Source: Mytilus californianus
Taxonomy: Eukaryota; Mollusca; Bivalvia; Mytilida; Mytilidae
Direction: 5' to 3'
DNA: 64,000 nucleotides
Assembly (NCBI RefSeq): GCF_021869535.1
Contig: NW_026262701.1
Location: 42,287,278-42,351,277, forward strand
Part shown: positions 11,880 through 23,716 of the stretch, piece after piece
Layout: every line of letters begins with the position of its first letter
Numbering within the stretch: the first letter of the stretch is position 1
Translations under genes and position numbers: made by a program
Notes under the pieces: generated by a model
Databases searched by the model: none
The model's input: only the letters and a program-made list of their open reading frames with translations
What the model was told of the DNA's origin: nothing

Positions 11880-12567
11880 CAATTCTGACAAGAGATTCGG
11901 CAAGCAATCGGATTTCGAATGATTCATCAATATCTTATTTCTGAAAATCGAAAGAATTGAAACATTAATTTTAATTGTTTAATATTTTATTAAATCAACT
12001 TTTCAATATGTAGGTACAATATTTTGAGTCTCAAGAAGATTGTGAATTATAAAATAACATTACCATTTGGTTAACCAAGCTTAAATGTCCAAATGTTTTG
12101 TATTTGAGGGCTAGCAATTTCACCAGACAATGGAAAAACAAATATTTCAAAATGTTTATGTCGATAAAATGTTTTACTCGAAGTAGTTGTAAAAACATTT
12201 CTGAAGGTTTGGCGTAGTAGTTAAGGACTAGAAAACTAGACTAATAACCTCTGCATTCTGTGTCTCGCCTTCAGTGACATTTGTTGTATGCAGGACAAAT
12301 ATATCGGGATGAACCTCAACGGTTATGGCAATATGAATAAGAGGAGATCCGTTGAAAAAGTACCGAAAGCTCTCAACCAAACACCTTTATTAAACATTTT
12401 TGATGAAAATAAAAAGTCAATGCACCTTAAAAATTTCTAATTTTCTAAGCCAGTTTTGTCATTTTTCACAAACAATCAGTGTGTCGATTTTAATTTTCCT
12501 TTGTTTTTTACAGCTTTTGTTTAAACATTGTATCAAGTTTGGGTATTTGAGGGCTCGCAAACATGTT
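11880..12567. other. No recognisable feature
   Basis: AT-rich DNA without a supported gene or repeat. Confidence 0.4.
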
Positions 12568-12880
12568 TAATCCCTTCATGTTCTGTATCTGCCTGTCCCT
12601 ATGTCAGCAGCCTATAGTTCAGTGGTTGCCATTGGTAAATGTCTGTCGTAATTGTTTTCCGTTTAACTTTTTGTACCTTAATCAGGTCGTTGGATTTTTG
12701 ATTCGAATTGGTTTGTATTTTTTGTATGTCGGGTCATTTTGTGGCTTACAAATATACTTGTACATGCAATATGAGTTTTGCTCATTGTTGAAAACCATAC
12801 CTATGGTTTCTTAAATCTACGTTTGACTGGTTGATAATTGTCCTATTTGCAATCATACAACATTTCCTTATTCTTATTTA
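12568..12880 (+). repeat. Interspersed repeat family A, cut by the duplication breakpoint
   Basis: Has GTATCTGCCTGTCCCTATGT, TCAGGTCGTTGGATTTTTGA and a 3' end CAATCATACAACATTTCCTT. The left boundary of the tandem duplication falls inside it at 12,780, so only its last 100 bp recurs at 21,388-21,490. Confidence 0.75.
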
Positions 12881-13089
12881 ATTTAAACATATTGTACTAT
12901 AAGACCTGAAAAATTGGGGTAGTGGAATTTTCAAACAACACAACCATAATAAAAGTTGCACAACATAAATAGATTTAAAACATTCTGAAAAATTGAAAAA
13001 TCTGGGTTTAAAAATGGAGGATATGTTAATTATCCAAAATAGGCACCGGTTTTTGTAAAAGTTACTGAATAAAATAAGGAAACAATTTC

Positions 13090-13730
13090 AAACAGTTTAA
13101 ATACATGTTCAATATTTCAAAACGAGTATCATAAAGCTGTGAAGTTTCAAGGACATTGGTTGTAAAAGAGGGGCAAAAGATACCAGAGGGACATTCAAAC
13201 TCATAAATCGAAAATAAACTGACAACGCCATGGCTAAAAAAGAAAAAAAGACAAACAGACACACAATAGTGCACAAAACACAACATAGAAAACTAAAGAC
13301 TAAGCAACCCGAATCCCACCAAAAACTGGGGGTTATCTCAGGTTGTAAACTATAGGAGCAGTCGATTACACAGAATACTAGCAGGTACTGTCTTTTATAC
13401 ATTTTATTGAAAAGGATTTAGTTCCCAAGTATGGAAAATAGGGAAAATGTCCCCAAACAGTTCGATACATGTAATACTATTACTAAGTCCAAATTTCCAA
13501 TGATAGTGTGCAATCTATCTGTGAAGTTTCAATAATCTTGGTTGACAACTAGGACGAGTTGGTTACACAAATTAGGTACCGTCTTTTGTAAATTATGCTA
13601 AAAAAAGTTCCCAAGTTGGGGAGTGGTAGGAAAACAGGTGCACAACTTATATATGCGTGCAATATATATAAAGTTTCAAGAATCTTGACTGAAAATGGAG
13701 TTGATTACAAAAAGTAACCAACTTTTCAAT
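13090..13730 (+). repeat. Degenerate tandem repeat with a family C insertion
   Basis: Phrases such as GTGAAGTTTCAATAATCTTGG, GGTACCGTCTTTTGTAAA and ATAGGGAAAATGTCCCC recur with about 150-190 bp spacing. The same region in unit 2 is 21,690-22,170. At 13,147-13,340 a family C copy (GAGGGACATTCAAACTCATA, ACTGACAACGCCATGGCT) is present in unit 1 and absent at the corresponding point in unit 2 (near 21,758). Confidence 0.7.
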
Positions 13731-15510
13731 TCCCGCCTGTCCGATACAACTATACCATAAGCAAAATAAAATTTATGGATAACGATTAGGTATTACTAAA
13801 ACGGATTGTAATAACTACTTCAATTTAAAATAAAATAGGTACTTTGACCTCAGAGTAGATAAAAACCCAATCCCGCCCCACACCAACCACTTCATACTTT
13901 CCAAAAGCTAAAAAAAAAATGCTATCTACTATTTTCGGATAATTTTCAAAAAAGGGATTTGTAGACTTTAAAACAATCATAAGTATAACAAAATACAAAG
14001 CCCTGTTTGCTATTGGAACCCCTATACAAGATCAAACAACTTTTTCAATTAAAAAGCACAATGCGACTCATTACTGAGAAATCCCAGAAAATTTCATTGA
14101 ATTCTATTATATTGTTTGTAAAGAGTGGCGGATGGGTGGGTGACTCGTACACCATTTCAAAACAAATTGTATAAAATAAAAAACAACATTCAGTAATACG
14201 TTAAGAAACAACAAATAAAAAATTAGAGATGCACTATGCAAAGTCTGTTCATCAAGAGTCCGTGAGAGTTTAATTCCCGTCAATAATTGTGGACAAGAGA
14301 AGCCTAATCCAAAAAAGAAACTCTGGTGTCAATTCTTTTTATACGGGAAAACAATCCGAAAATTATTGGGATCGAAATAAAAAACAACGTGAAAAATAAA
14401 ACTCGTTTAAAAGTTTAAAAAGGGAGCCTGTGGGGGCGCGGTCTATATACCATTAAATGTATTTACACATCAGACCGTACTGGTTACCGGAACCTTGGAT
14501 ATACCAAATCAGGTACTTCATATCTGAGAATTAGAGCTAAAATCAGATTCCTAAAAACAAGAAAAAATCTTTGACGCAATTTATAGAGAAAACTTACTTT
14601 GGAAATTTGCAATTTTGTACTTTGATAAGACGCATCAAATTTAGTATCTCGAATTGAGTGAGATTCCCGGGAGCATTTGATCAAATTTATACTTCTTAGT
14701 AAATGTCTGGACTCATATGGTAACAGAATTATAAATTAAATCAATTAGATGCTACACATATTAGACAGAAAACTGCAGATGATAAAACCTTTTTAGATTT
14801 ATCCATACATTTTTGTATGATTCAAAATTATCAATCAGAAGTAGTTCCACAAGGATCACCAGTTCTTCACCTTTCATTTGATACCTATATTACCAAAATA
14901 TATTCAACATAGTTTGATATTTACACCTATGCGTAAGAACTATTTTGTTTTAAATACGTACTAGTATATTCTTTTTGACCGGACCCGATATAGTGGTGTT
15001 ACATCTTACATTGTCTACACGAACGCAAAGAATTAAGCTCAAACCGGTGCTAAAGGCCGTCTAAAACTTGCAGTGAGGTGCGAGTTTTTTTTTTTTTTGC
15101 TTCGTGTTGAAGGCTTCACTGTGACTTTCAGATAAAGATCAGCAATAAAAGCGCTGTTCTTTTGCTTTTTGTGTGTTTTTGCTGTGCTTTAACCGATTTT
15201 GTGTCATGGATGGATACCCCATATTTTTTGATCTTTTATTATCGTTTCTTCTTTACGATGGGTTGTCTGTTTTTTTTCATTGATAATGTTATCTATTAGC
15301 TACCTGCCTAGAAAATTTCAGGGCAAAAATAATTTTCAATTTCTGTCAACTGTCCGATTCATTTATGGGCCAAATTCTGAAAAACGTTTCCCTCTATATG
15401 TATGAAATATTAGTCACTGAACAGTAAGCAAGCACCAATCGGTCTGAACAAGCAGAATGATGAATGAATTTTTGCAACTGCAATGTAGGGTATGCCAACG
15501 ATCATCCAAA
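13731..15510 (+). other. Non-coding part of duplication unit 1, downstream of C1q gene 1
   Basis: Collinear with 22,190-25,467 of unit 2 apart from the inserted element at 22,326-24,100. No gene is supported. At 15,487-15,510 TGCAATGTAGGGTATGCCAA is the unoccupied target site of the 22.7-kb palindrome. Confidence 0.75.
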
Positions 15511-16140
15511 TCATGTAAATAAACCATGGTTGATGAGGGTAGAGGATTACGAAATGGCTATCTTTCTATAAAGGTTTTGTCTTGGATATCGACATATTAA
15601 CAATCAGCTACAAACATTTCTGTGCCTGGTATTTATGATGAACATCCAAATGATTATACTTGGGTATATAATATGGTCATCCCTTACACTTCTACAGTCT
15701 GGTAGTGATGGATGTATAAATACGCAGCCACGTCTGGTCGAAGTAGACGTTATATACGATGCATGTGTAGAGATTGCATTTTAAATGTGTATGACAAACG
15801 AAATGAGGATTGAAATAATCCATCCGAATTGGTTTATCCCCAAACAGTATCTCTAATCGTGAGAAATATTCTAACTCCGTTATAGGTACCGCAGTCATGT
15901 CCACTATCTATCTGACTATACCATTTTTGTCGGAATCATTGCCATGGAATATACCAGCAAATTGAATAACTGATATCACATGACAAGTGATAACACGAAT
16001 AGCAGAGATGCTTACTCTTTCGGCCTGATCTTTCTTTGATTTAGAATTCATGCAGAGCTATTTGTAATCACTTCCATGTTTATTTGTTTTAACCTGGACT
16101 TATTGCATTGGAACTGACCTCGGAATATTTCCATTTTAAT
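15511..16140 (+). other. Non-coding part of unit 1 with a family B-like fragment
   Basis: Collinear with 48,203-48,838. GCAGCCACGTCTGGTCGAAG (about 15,724) resembles family B at 9,560-9,600. No gene seen. Confidence 0.55.
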
Positions 16141-16173
16141 AGATATAATGCATAAAATTTCGAAGTACAAAAC

Positions 16174-16179
16174 TTTATT
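16174..16179 (-). terminator. Polyadenylation signal AATAAA of C1q gene 1
   Basis: AATAAA on the minus strand about 185 bp after the stop codon. The same signal is conserved in gene 2 at 48,867-48,872. Confidence 0.6.
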
Positions 16180-16363
16180 AATGATTCTTATCCAGACTGT
16201 AGCAGATAACATATGAAAAAAGACATTAAATTTAAAATATGCAAAGAACTAAAATGTTCTTTAAAAATGCAAGACATGGAATATTGAAGAAAACACGTCT
16301 GTCTAAAATCACTTAATTTAAACAAAAAGTCGAGGAGGTGAATAAAACTGTCAAATTCAAATA

Positions 16364-17969
16364 TTATTGATATAATTTCCATCCGGAGAATGTTGTTCTG
16401 GTCTGACTCTCCTTGCTCAAGATTTTTCCTTGGTGAGCATAATTATTCCTGACGTAAACTTCCGTACCTTCAGATACGTACTTGATGACAAAACCTGTTG
16501 AGCATGCGTCATCGTTTTTCGTTTCCGTGTCTGTATGCAATACGCCAATTACGGAATTGCCCCTCATTAGTTCTGTACCGTATTCTCCGTATTTCAAAGC
16601 ACCGCCGTCAATAGTACGCGAATCGACGCAAAAAGTCCATGTAAACCCGTAAACACCTGAGGAAGGTGCTGTAAACTTTCCTGTATTGGTACTATACCCC
16701 AGTCCGTAATTTGCCTCGATTCTATTGAATTTGATTATGGCTCCGTCTGTCATAGATGCACTTTGTGAATTTGCACTGGCTTCGGTCATGTACGATGAAA
16801 ATGCAACGTTGCAAGAACAACCTGGATGAAAAAAAATAGAAATTTAAAGCATCCTAGCTACCTGTTGATATATAATTTAAGGGAGTTCGTGTCTGAATAT
16901 TCTGCTGATATAATATGTGTCCATAGCCTAGTTTATTTTTTGGCAAAACATGGTAGACATAAATTTAAAAAGAATGTTCACATTAGGATATGAAATATTT
17001 CGATTGTACACGTAAAAGGACAAAATAGAATTGTTGTAACAGACCTATACTATAGTATTTGTATTTGATATATCGTGAATCTATGGAAAAAAATCCTTAT
17101 TAAGACAACCATGGAATTGTTATCGCCTTCACGCGGGGGGTCTTTGATTCTATCCCTGTGACCTACTCAATCGAACATTTAAATTGGAAAATGTTGCTTC
17201 TTCGCTAAGTACTTAAAAGTATGAGTATGAGCAAACACTGATTGGAGGAATAACGTGTTCTTTCTAGGATATTGTATTCTTACAGAATGTTACTGTTTGA
17301 GCTGACACCCGAAAAAGATCCGACTTAAAATTCATATTCATATGACATTTAATTTAAAAAGATCTCGTCCTTAATCTTTTTGAAATATCGCCTACTGGAC
17401 GTTAAATATTAATCAATCCCACGCTTTATTTTAGAATGATGTTCTTGTGATTTCTAGTAGGACGCAAAAACCCAGTTAAGCGTGTCAAAATAGTACCAAG
17501 CATATCCATATGACACAAACATGTTATTATCCTGACATTACATATACATGCATTTACCACAAGACGTTAAGTATCCATGTATTCTGGCAATGAAAGGTAA
17601 CTACGATGTTCAATTATGAAATCAAGGAAACTTAGATTAATTGATTGAAGGAGAATGAGAGAAAGACAAATACAGTATAATAAAAACTGTATTTTTAATA
17701 TCGTCAATCGTTATAATGAATCTATGAAAAACTGTTTAGCGCTATAAAAAACCCGCCTTCATGGAGTAGTTGTCTTTTTGACGAGGAGAGTCGTTGGTTC
17801 GAACCAACCCTGTTACTTAGTGAACCGCTGAGAGGGAGAGATAGAGATAGAGAGAGAGAGAGAAGAGAGAGAGAGAGTTACAATTTATTAAGTTAATCTT
17901 ACCATAACATCTGGTTATAAGCATCATCCCAATCAAGATGAAAAACGCTGTATTTGTTGACAGTTCCAT
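16364..17969 (-). CDS. C1q domain-containing secreted protein, gene 1 (two exons)
   Basis: Exon 1 is 17,969-17,903 and exon 2 is 16,821-16,364, joined across a 1,081-bp intron. The donor is GTAAG, the acceptor is TTTTTTTCATCCAG, and the split glycine codon is G|GT. The product is 174 residues. Residues 1-23 are a signal peptide (MELSTN, then a hydrophobic AFFILIGMMLI core), and mature protein begins near CSCNVAFSS. A C1q domain fills about residues 28-174, with the hallmarks GKFTAPSSGVYGFTW (70-84) and the C-terminal FSGWKLYQ. No collagen stretch is present, so this is the short head-only type common in bivalves. These proteins generally act extracellularly as pattern-recognition or lectin-like molecules; that role here is inference. 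Cysteines at 87 and 129 could pair. It is a tandem paralogue of the gene at 49,063-50,740. Confidence 0.92.
17740..17830 (+). other. tRNA-like B-box motif in the C1q gene 1 intron
   Basis: GTTGGTTCGAACCAACCCTG contains a pol III B-box-like core (GGTTCGAA) and a perfect mini-hairpin. The counterpart in gene 2 (about 50,595-50,615) reads GTTGGTTCGAACCCACCC. No cloverleaf folds convincingly, so I treat it as a possible tRNA-derived SINE scrap and not a tRNA. Confidence 0.3.
17830..17878 (+). repeat. (GA)n microsatellite
   Basis: Impure GA/GATA run, close to the exon 1 donor of C1q gene 1. The allele in gene 2 (50,626-50,649) is much shorter. Confidence 0.9.
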
Positions 17970-18290
17970 TCTTTGATCACTGGCGTTAAATCCTGTTCAT
18001 ACAAAGTAGTTGCTTTTCTGATTGAAAAAAAAACGTACACTCATATTAAAAACCAATTAAGTTATATTAATAATATTAACCTTATTTACAAAATCACATT
18101 TTCCTCTTTTGATCCAATTTTGTATATACGTGTAAAGGTTAACTGACCACGTTATCTGCCACACACCAATTTTGGTACCCGTTATTCTGTTGCATGTATA
18201 TGTATTTATTAAGTTTTAAAAACATCGTGGGTAATGGAAATATGTTTTACTATAAAAATTAGAATTTCCATTACTTAAACCATATCTTAA

Positions 18291-18691
18291 AGGGGCATTA
18301 GCTACGAGATATAACAAAATTAAAATATTTTTTTTTTGTTCAATCATTAATGAAAATGAAATAGTGAAATAATAATTCGCTTTTAGCAGCCAATTTGGTT
18401 CAATTTTGTCAAAATAGGCTAAGAAACATCCCTGATGAATTATTCACTTGCAAGTAAATAATTCGACCTCATTGAATCCGTTTTCATGTGACCTTCAATT
18501 TAACCTCTTAGTTGGGCATGGGGACAAGACAAAAATACACACGAACTGTTGATACATATTATCGAGTCCATGCATTGTTAATTGTTTATTTTAGACTTTT
18601 TGTAATTTGGATATACGTTTTAGTATGTTATAAATCAAATATGAGAACTTGAGTCAAATCGGTGAACATGAATTTGACAGCTAATGCCCCT
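18291..18691. mobile_element. 401-bp MITE with TTAA target duplication, private to unit 1
   Basis: The ends are AGGGGCATTAGCT and AGCTAATGCCCCT, a 13-bp perfect terminal inverted repeat. TTAA flanks it on both sides (18,287-18,290 and 18,692-18,695). The equivalent place in unit 2 (about 51,050-51,070) lacks it. A TTAA duplication is typical of piggyBac or Kolobok-like elements, but the TIR alone does not settle the superfamily. The interior is non-coding. Confidence 0.9.
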
Positions 18692-18699
18692 TTAAAAAC

Positions 18700-20140
18700 A
18701 TTTAAGATACAAAATCATATTTTTAAGTATTGTATAAATAAAACAAACATACATTGTACTTCTTACGCATATGTATTTTCCAGAAGGCACTGGTACCACA
18801 TATATAGGTACGACTTAATTTATAGTATACTTGTTATTGTCGTCATCAACTTTTGCGCATTTAATTTAGATGAACTTTTCCGGTTGGACAAGACAGCCAA
18901 AGGAAACATTTCTTTTGGTCGTCCAATTATATGTACCAAAGATTAATATCAGTGTTGTTGTTTTCAATAAACAACCTTTTTTTGGACAAATTCACTTTCA
19001 CCGTGGCACCATTAAAAATCATATCCGTGTAAATCGGATAAATATTTATTTTCTAGCTATAAACCTATAATCTCTTTAGATCATCAAGTCTATTTATAAA
19101 TAAGTGAAAAATGTCCTGTAAACATTTATTTGTATAGTCTTAAAAGCACTGCAAAAAATATATATATTTTGCTTCCGTTTACGATGGATATATCAACTGA
19201 TAAAAATATGTTTTACCTTAAAATAAAGATATAATACAAGTCATTTCATCCTTCATCGAATTGTAGTCTCGAAGCGTTAAACCAACAGAGTGTAGCGTTC
19301 ATTAGGGGAGGGAACTGCAAATAGCGATAGAAAATAATGATACAGCTTTACAGATTTTAATGTTTTCTATCAATCAGATCAAGTTTGCAGTAATTGTAAC
19401 TTAGTATTATCAGAAAAATATTTTGTCTAGTATATCCGAAGCTCTTTATTTACCGTAATCTGTACAAATTGGTGAAAAAGCAACTTGAATGCTATATTTT
19501 TTTTTTGTTCATCGTGAAATAACCATTTTATCTCCCATTCGTCTGTGTACATACCCCTCTTTATGACCCTCATTTAAGGAAAATAGCTCCGATAAGTCAC
19601 CAAACAGTAGATGTCGTACTGCCAATTTTTTTTGCCGTTTCCATTTAAGTTTCTGTCTTAAGATATTTGTTTTCAAGATAAAAGGAAGAAATAGTCAAAA
19701 TTGGTAAAAAAGAAAAAAAGAGAATAACTCCTTTCACGAATCAAGCGATTGTTTCATTCATGTCAGTATTTTGATTATTTTGCTGTTTACCTATTAAAAA
19801 TTTAGGGATAATAAACAAAAACACTAAAACTGGTCAAATATCCTCATTTAAAGACAATAACAACTCGAATTAGTTCATTGATGGGTTTCATAATATCAAT
19901 TCAATTTTAGCAGATCTTATTTTGCCGATCATTTTATTGATTATATAATTATGATTGCCAATTAGATTGATAGTTTTCAAAATAATGAATAGAAAATAGG
20001 GCAAATTGATGAGCAGTAACTCCTATAATGAATCGTTTGATGATTTTGGTAGAAATATACAGTATGTAGATCTTGACATTTGAACAGCATTTTTACTTCT
20101 ATTAGACCATTACCCTAAATCCACTTGAATTTGAATGTGT
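18700..20140 (+). other. Upstream flank of C1q gene 1, no gene seen
   Basis: Collinear with 51,070-52,900 in unit 2. Conserved blocks include CTTTTCCGGTTGGACAAGAC and GTCCAATTATATGTACCAAAG. The overlapping ORFs at 18,662-19,070 are not conserved in unit 2 as frames and are not supported as genes. Confidence 0.6.
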
Positions 20141-20428
20141 ACTGATTGATATATTTGTCTTAGATATATGATCGTTTTTTGCTGTTTATCATATTTGTTT
20201 TTCGTGTATTGTTTAAAAAAAAAAAAAATCAGGCCGTTAGTTTTCTCGTCTGCATTGTTTTACATTAGTCATTTCAAAGCCTTTTATAGCTTGCTATTTA
20301 GTATGGATTTCGCTCATTGTTTAAGGCCGTTCGGTGACCTATAGTTGCTAACATTCTATGTTATTTGGTCCCTGGTTGAGAGTTGTCTCATTGGCAATCA
20401 TACCACATCTTCTTATTTTTATATTATG
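20141..20428 (+). repeat. Interspersed repeat family A with internal deletion
   Basis: Orthologous to the copy at 53,566-54,145 in unit 2, but about 300 bp between TGTCTTAGATATATGATCG and GCTGTTTATCATATTTG is missing. The 3' end is CATACCACATCTTCTTATTT. Confidence 0.75.
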
Positions 20429-20471
20429 ATACAGATACTTTTAAATGAAAGAATTAATACTAAACAATAAA

Positions 20472-20624
20472 ATGGAAACGGACAGAAAGAGCAGTAAACA
20501 GCCCAAGGCCACCAAAGGGTCTTCAACACAGCGATAAAATCCCGCACCCGGAGGCGGGCTTCAGCTGGCCCCTAAACAATATTGTATACTAGTTCAGCGA
20601 AAATAGAAGTCACACCAAACTCCG
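20472..20624 (-). mobile_element. 153-bp family D retroelement fragment with 6-bp target duplication
   Basis: AATAAA lies on both sides (20,466-20,471 and 20,625-20,630). Unit 2 has a single AATAAA at the empty site (near 54,190). The insert read on the minus strand ends GTCCGTTTCCAT before TTTATT and matches the inside of the family D copy at 36,745-36,925 (GGAGTTTAGTATGACGTCC, GCCAGCTGAAGC). A truncated 5' side and a constant 3' side suggest retrotransposition. Confidence 0.8.
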
Positions 20625-20630
20625 AATAAA

Positions 20631-21149
20631 TATTTCTTCGATATCATTTACATTTTGCAATGTCCCTTTGCACTAGAAAAAAGGGGTTTCAAAATGAAAG
20701 TACAACTTGTAAATATTTGCAGTGAAAATGATTATAGCTATGAGTCAAATTCCTATAAACACAAATATTTTCATGTTTTGAAAACAACTTAATGCACTAT
20801 TATTGTACACCTAAAATATAAACTGTGAAGCCTTGGGCACAATAACTGATGCTAATCAGTTTAGGGAAGTGAAAGAATAATACAGTTGAATTAACATGAA
20901 CTACTGTGCATGGAGGACAAGTTTAGTGCTTAACCCTCTAATCCCGATCATATTTTATTTTATGAATATACAAATGATGGTTGCAGACTGTTAAATGTAT
21001 GTTCACATTTTTCTGTCGCCCTTGGTATTGGCTGTCTTTCTTCGAATTACGATATGAGATTACTGACTTTGTAATCTATATATTTTTCAATCTTTGCAAG
21101 ATACTGTCTATATGAAATATCTTCTTAGACGTCCCAAATGATAACCTTT
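20631..21149 (+). other. Non-coding DNA near the right end of unit 1
   Basis: Collinear with 54,190-54,737. No gene seen. Confidence 0.6.
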
Positions 21150-21213
21150 ATCAGTTTGTTTTCGACTCATGAGTTTGAATGTCCTTTTGGTATCTTTCGC
21201 CTCTCTTTTAGAA
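21150..21213 (-). repeat. Interspersed repeat family C, internally deleted
   Basis: CGACTCATGAGTTTGAATGT and ATCTTTCGCCTCTCTTTT match 54,845-54,898, but about 90 bp present there is missing here. Confidence 0.6.
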
Positions 21214-22789
21214 TACTCACAAAAATTTAGACTGCCACTAGTATGTTCGACAGGTTTAGAAATAATTTCGGCATTCTTATACTTTTGGTTCTAAATCCAT
21301 ACAGAGATATACTTAACTCACCCTAACACCAGCCTTAACCCTAAAATCTAACCATTACTCTATAAGTAGAGGGGCCCTTAAAGGAAATGCTCATTGTTGA
21401 AGGCCATACCTATAATTTCTTAAATCTACGTTATATCTGGTTGATAGTTGTCTCATTTGCAATCATACAACATTTCCTTATTTTTACATTTTTAAACATA
21501 TTGTACTATAAAACCTGAAAAATTGGGGTAAGGGAATTTTCAAATAACACAGACATAATAAAATTTGCACAACTTAAATAGGATTGAAACAGTCTGTAAA
21601 ATTGTAAAATCTGGGTTGAAAATGTAGTATATTTTGATTATACAAAATAGGCAACGGCTGTTGTATACATACTGAAAAAAATAGGGAAACAACCTCAAAC
21701 AGTTTAAAAGCATGTTCAATATTTCTAAACGTGAATAAATAAGCTGTGAAATTTCAAGGAGCAGTCGATTCCACAGTATACTAGTAGGTACTGTCTTTTA
21801 TAAATCTTATTGAAAAGTATTTAATTCCCAAGAATGAAAAATAGGGAAAATGTCCCCAAATAGTTCGAAAATACTATAAGTAAGTCGAAAATACTATAAG
21901 TAAGTCCAAATACCAATGTTAGTGTGCAATCTATCTGTGAAGTTTCAATAATCTTGGTTAAAAACTAGGACGAGTTGTTTACACAAATTAGGTACCGTCT
22001 TTTGTGAATTATGCTAAAAAAGTTCCTTAGTTGGGGATTGGTGGTAGGTAAACAGATCATTAATAGCAGGTGCACAACTTAAATGTGCGTTCAATATATA
22101 TATATATATATAAAATTTCAAGGATCTTGGCTGAAAATGGAGTTGATTCAAAAACAAAAAGTTACCACCTTTTCTACGCCCGCCCGTTCGATAACACTAA
22201 ACAATAAGAAAAATAAAATTTATATATAACGATAAGGTTTATATGATAGTAATAACTACTTCCATTCAAAACAAAACAAGGACTTCAGAGTAGATAAAAA
22301 ACCCATCCCGCCCACAGTACCACTGAAAAGGGGGAGGGGTCTGAGGGGGTCCAATCCCGAATTCCTTAGGATTTTTTGCTTAATCCCGATTTCCCGGGCC
22401 TTATTTGACAATATCCGAAAATCCCGATAAAATAACAGATGCCTTTTGGCAATTAATGATTGTATACTGTTCAACGCAATCAGTCAGTCTGTTGTGCTCA
22501 CTAGATTATATAAATAAGATAAAGCGAATCTTCCCGGCAGTCAACAGTGTGTTATAATCTTAATCACTATAAAAAAACCCAACTATGTCATCTAAGAAAA
22601 ACAAAATGGCATGTAGACACTCTATAGAGCACATAAGCAAAAATGAAAGGGAAAAATACAAAAAATTATCATAGCACAATAACACAATGGCGGGATGTAT
22701 AAATACCGAGCCACGTAAAAAGGATATTACCAAAAAATGGACTAAACAATAAAGGTTAAAAACGTAAACGTTGTTGACGTCGCTGAGGA

Positions 22790-22985
22790 CATATAAGGGC
22801 TAAACGTTTTGAGACGTTCTGGCGTTTTAAAGTGGACACGTTTTGGCGAATAACAATTATCGGACACGTTTCGGGGATGTGAAATCGGACACGTTTTGGT
22901 GATTTGGGATTTTAAGGACACGTTTGGGCGAAAAATACACGTTTTGGGGAATCGGAAACGTTTTGGGGATGGACATGTTTGAGAG
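22790..22985 (+). repeat. Degenerate short tandem repeat (GACACGTTTTGGGGA-like)
   Basis: At least six imperfect units of about 25-35 bp carrying ACACGTTT(T/C)GG(G/C)G inside the inserted element. Confidence 0.7.
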
Positions 22986-23284
22986 TGTTACATATGTTAT
23001 CACTCTTCTTTACACTGCAACTTTTTTGTGTGCCAGTCCGAAACCAGGATACAGTGTCAAGTAGTTGTGTGTATACAGTGAATTCAGTGTTGTTGTTTTT
23101 TTGTTTTTTCTGTTATTTCTTTATTTGTGTCTTTCCATTTAATTGTGTACATTTTTTTTTAAATTCAATATGGCCCTCTTTAGCTCTGTGGTATGGGTGA
23201 TCACTGCCGCAGTGACTGACATTATTCTGTAAATAACTTTTCAAAATCGTGTTTGAAAATTCATAATCCCAATCCCTCTCTTTC

Positions 23285-23716
23285 TTATGGAATGTTTGAT
23301 AATGGTATGAGCTTTAGGCTGTTACCTAACAAAGAAGATGTATCATACTGTTGCAGCATTGTGCGCTCATTCTGCCACTGTTGCTGTGTGTTTATACTAA
23401 AGGTTTCAGAAGGGACACCAGCGTTTTTAGTCTGTCTGGCCAATTTCAATATAAAACTACCGAATCCCTTCTCTACGGCGGATTATTTTATACCACAATA
23501 GCTTTCTATAAATTGTTTGAATGCTGCCAAGTTTTCAAACTTGGTAGCGTTTTCTGGTTTAAAAAAAATGTTAACGTTTTCTTCGCTGAATGGCATTTTT
23601 GTGGTTTCATTGTAGTAGGCAATGGTGTCCTTAATTTTGATTTCATTTTTTGCATCATCATCATCCATTTTTTGGTCTGCTACCGGAAGACAATCAATAT
23701 TAAAAAAAAAAAACAA
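23285..23716 (-). pseudogene. Decayed transposon ORF of unknown family
   Basis: The frame gives 77 residues (from FNIDCLPVADQKMDDDDAK to FKQFIESYCGIK), a single TAA, then 65 more codons in the same frame (SAVEKGFGSFILKLARQ to LKLIPLSNIP) and a stop. A long frame with one stop and a soluble-protein composition suggests a real but dead coding segment. I cannot place it in a family. Its position inside the element suggests it belonged to it. The overlapping plus-strand frames are shadows. Confidence 0.4.

Larger units (their letters stand above)
12780..21387 (+). repeat. Tandem segmental duplication, unit 1 (~8.6 kb)
   Basis: Collinear with 21,388-25,467 plus 48,200-55,076. It starts at GCTCATTGTTGAAAACCATA and ends at GGGGCCCTTAAAGGAAA, immediately followed by the start of unit 2. 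It contains C1q gene 1. Unit 1 has private insertions at 18,291-18,691 and 20,472-20,624 and lacks the 22.7-kb palindrome. It retains the empty palindrome site near 15,487-15,510. Confidence 0.9.

Noticed and set aside
17790-17830. Possible tRNA gene in the C1q intron
   Set aside because: There is a B-box-like core, but no consistent acceptor, D and anticodon stems could be drawn in either copy.
21318-21360. CCCTAACACC...TTAACCCTAA phrase resembling telomeric TTAGGG repeats
   Set aside because: Only two imperfect units, present identically in both duplication units. Not an interstitial telomere array.
22979-23200. ORF with a signal-peptide-like start
   Set aside because: T-rich low-complexity tail inside the inserted element. 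No family resemblance and no conservation to judge by.
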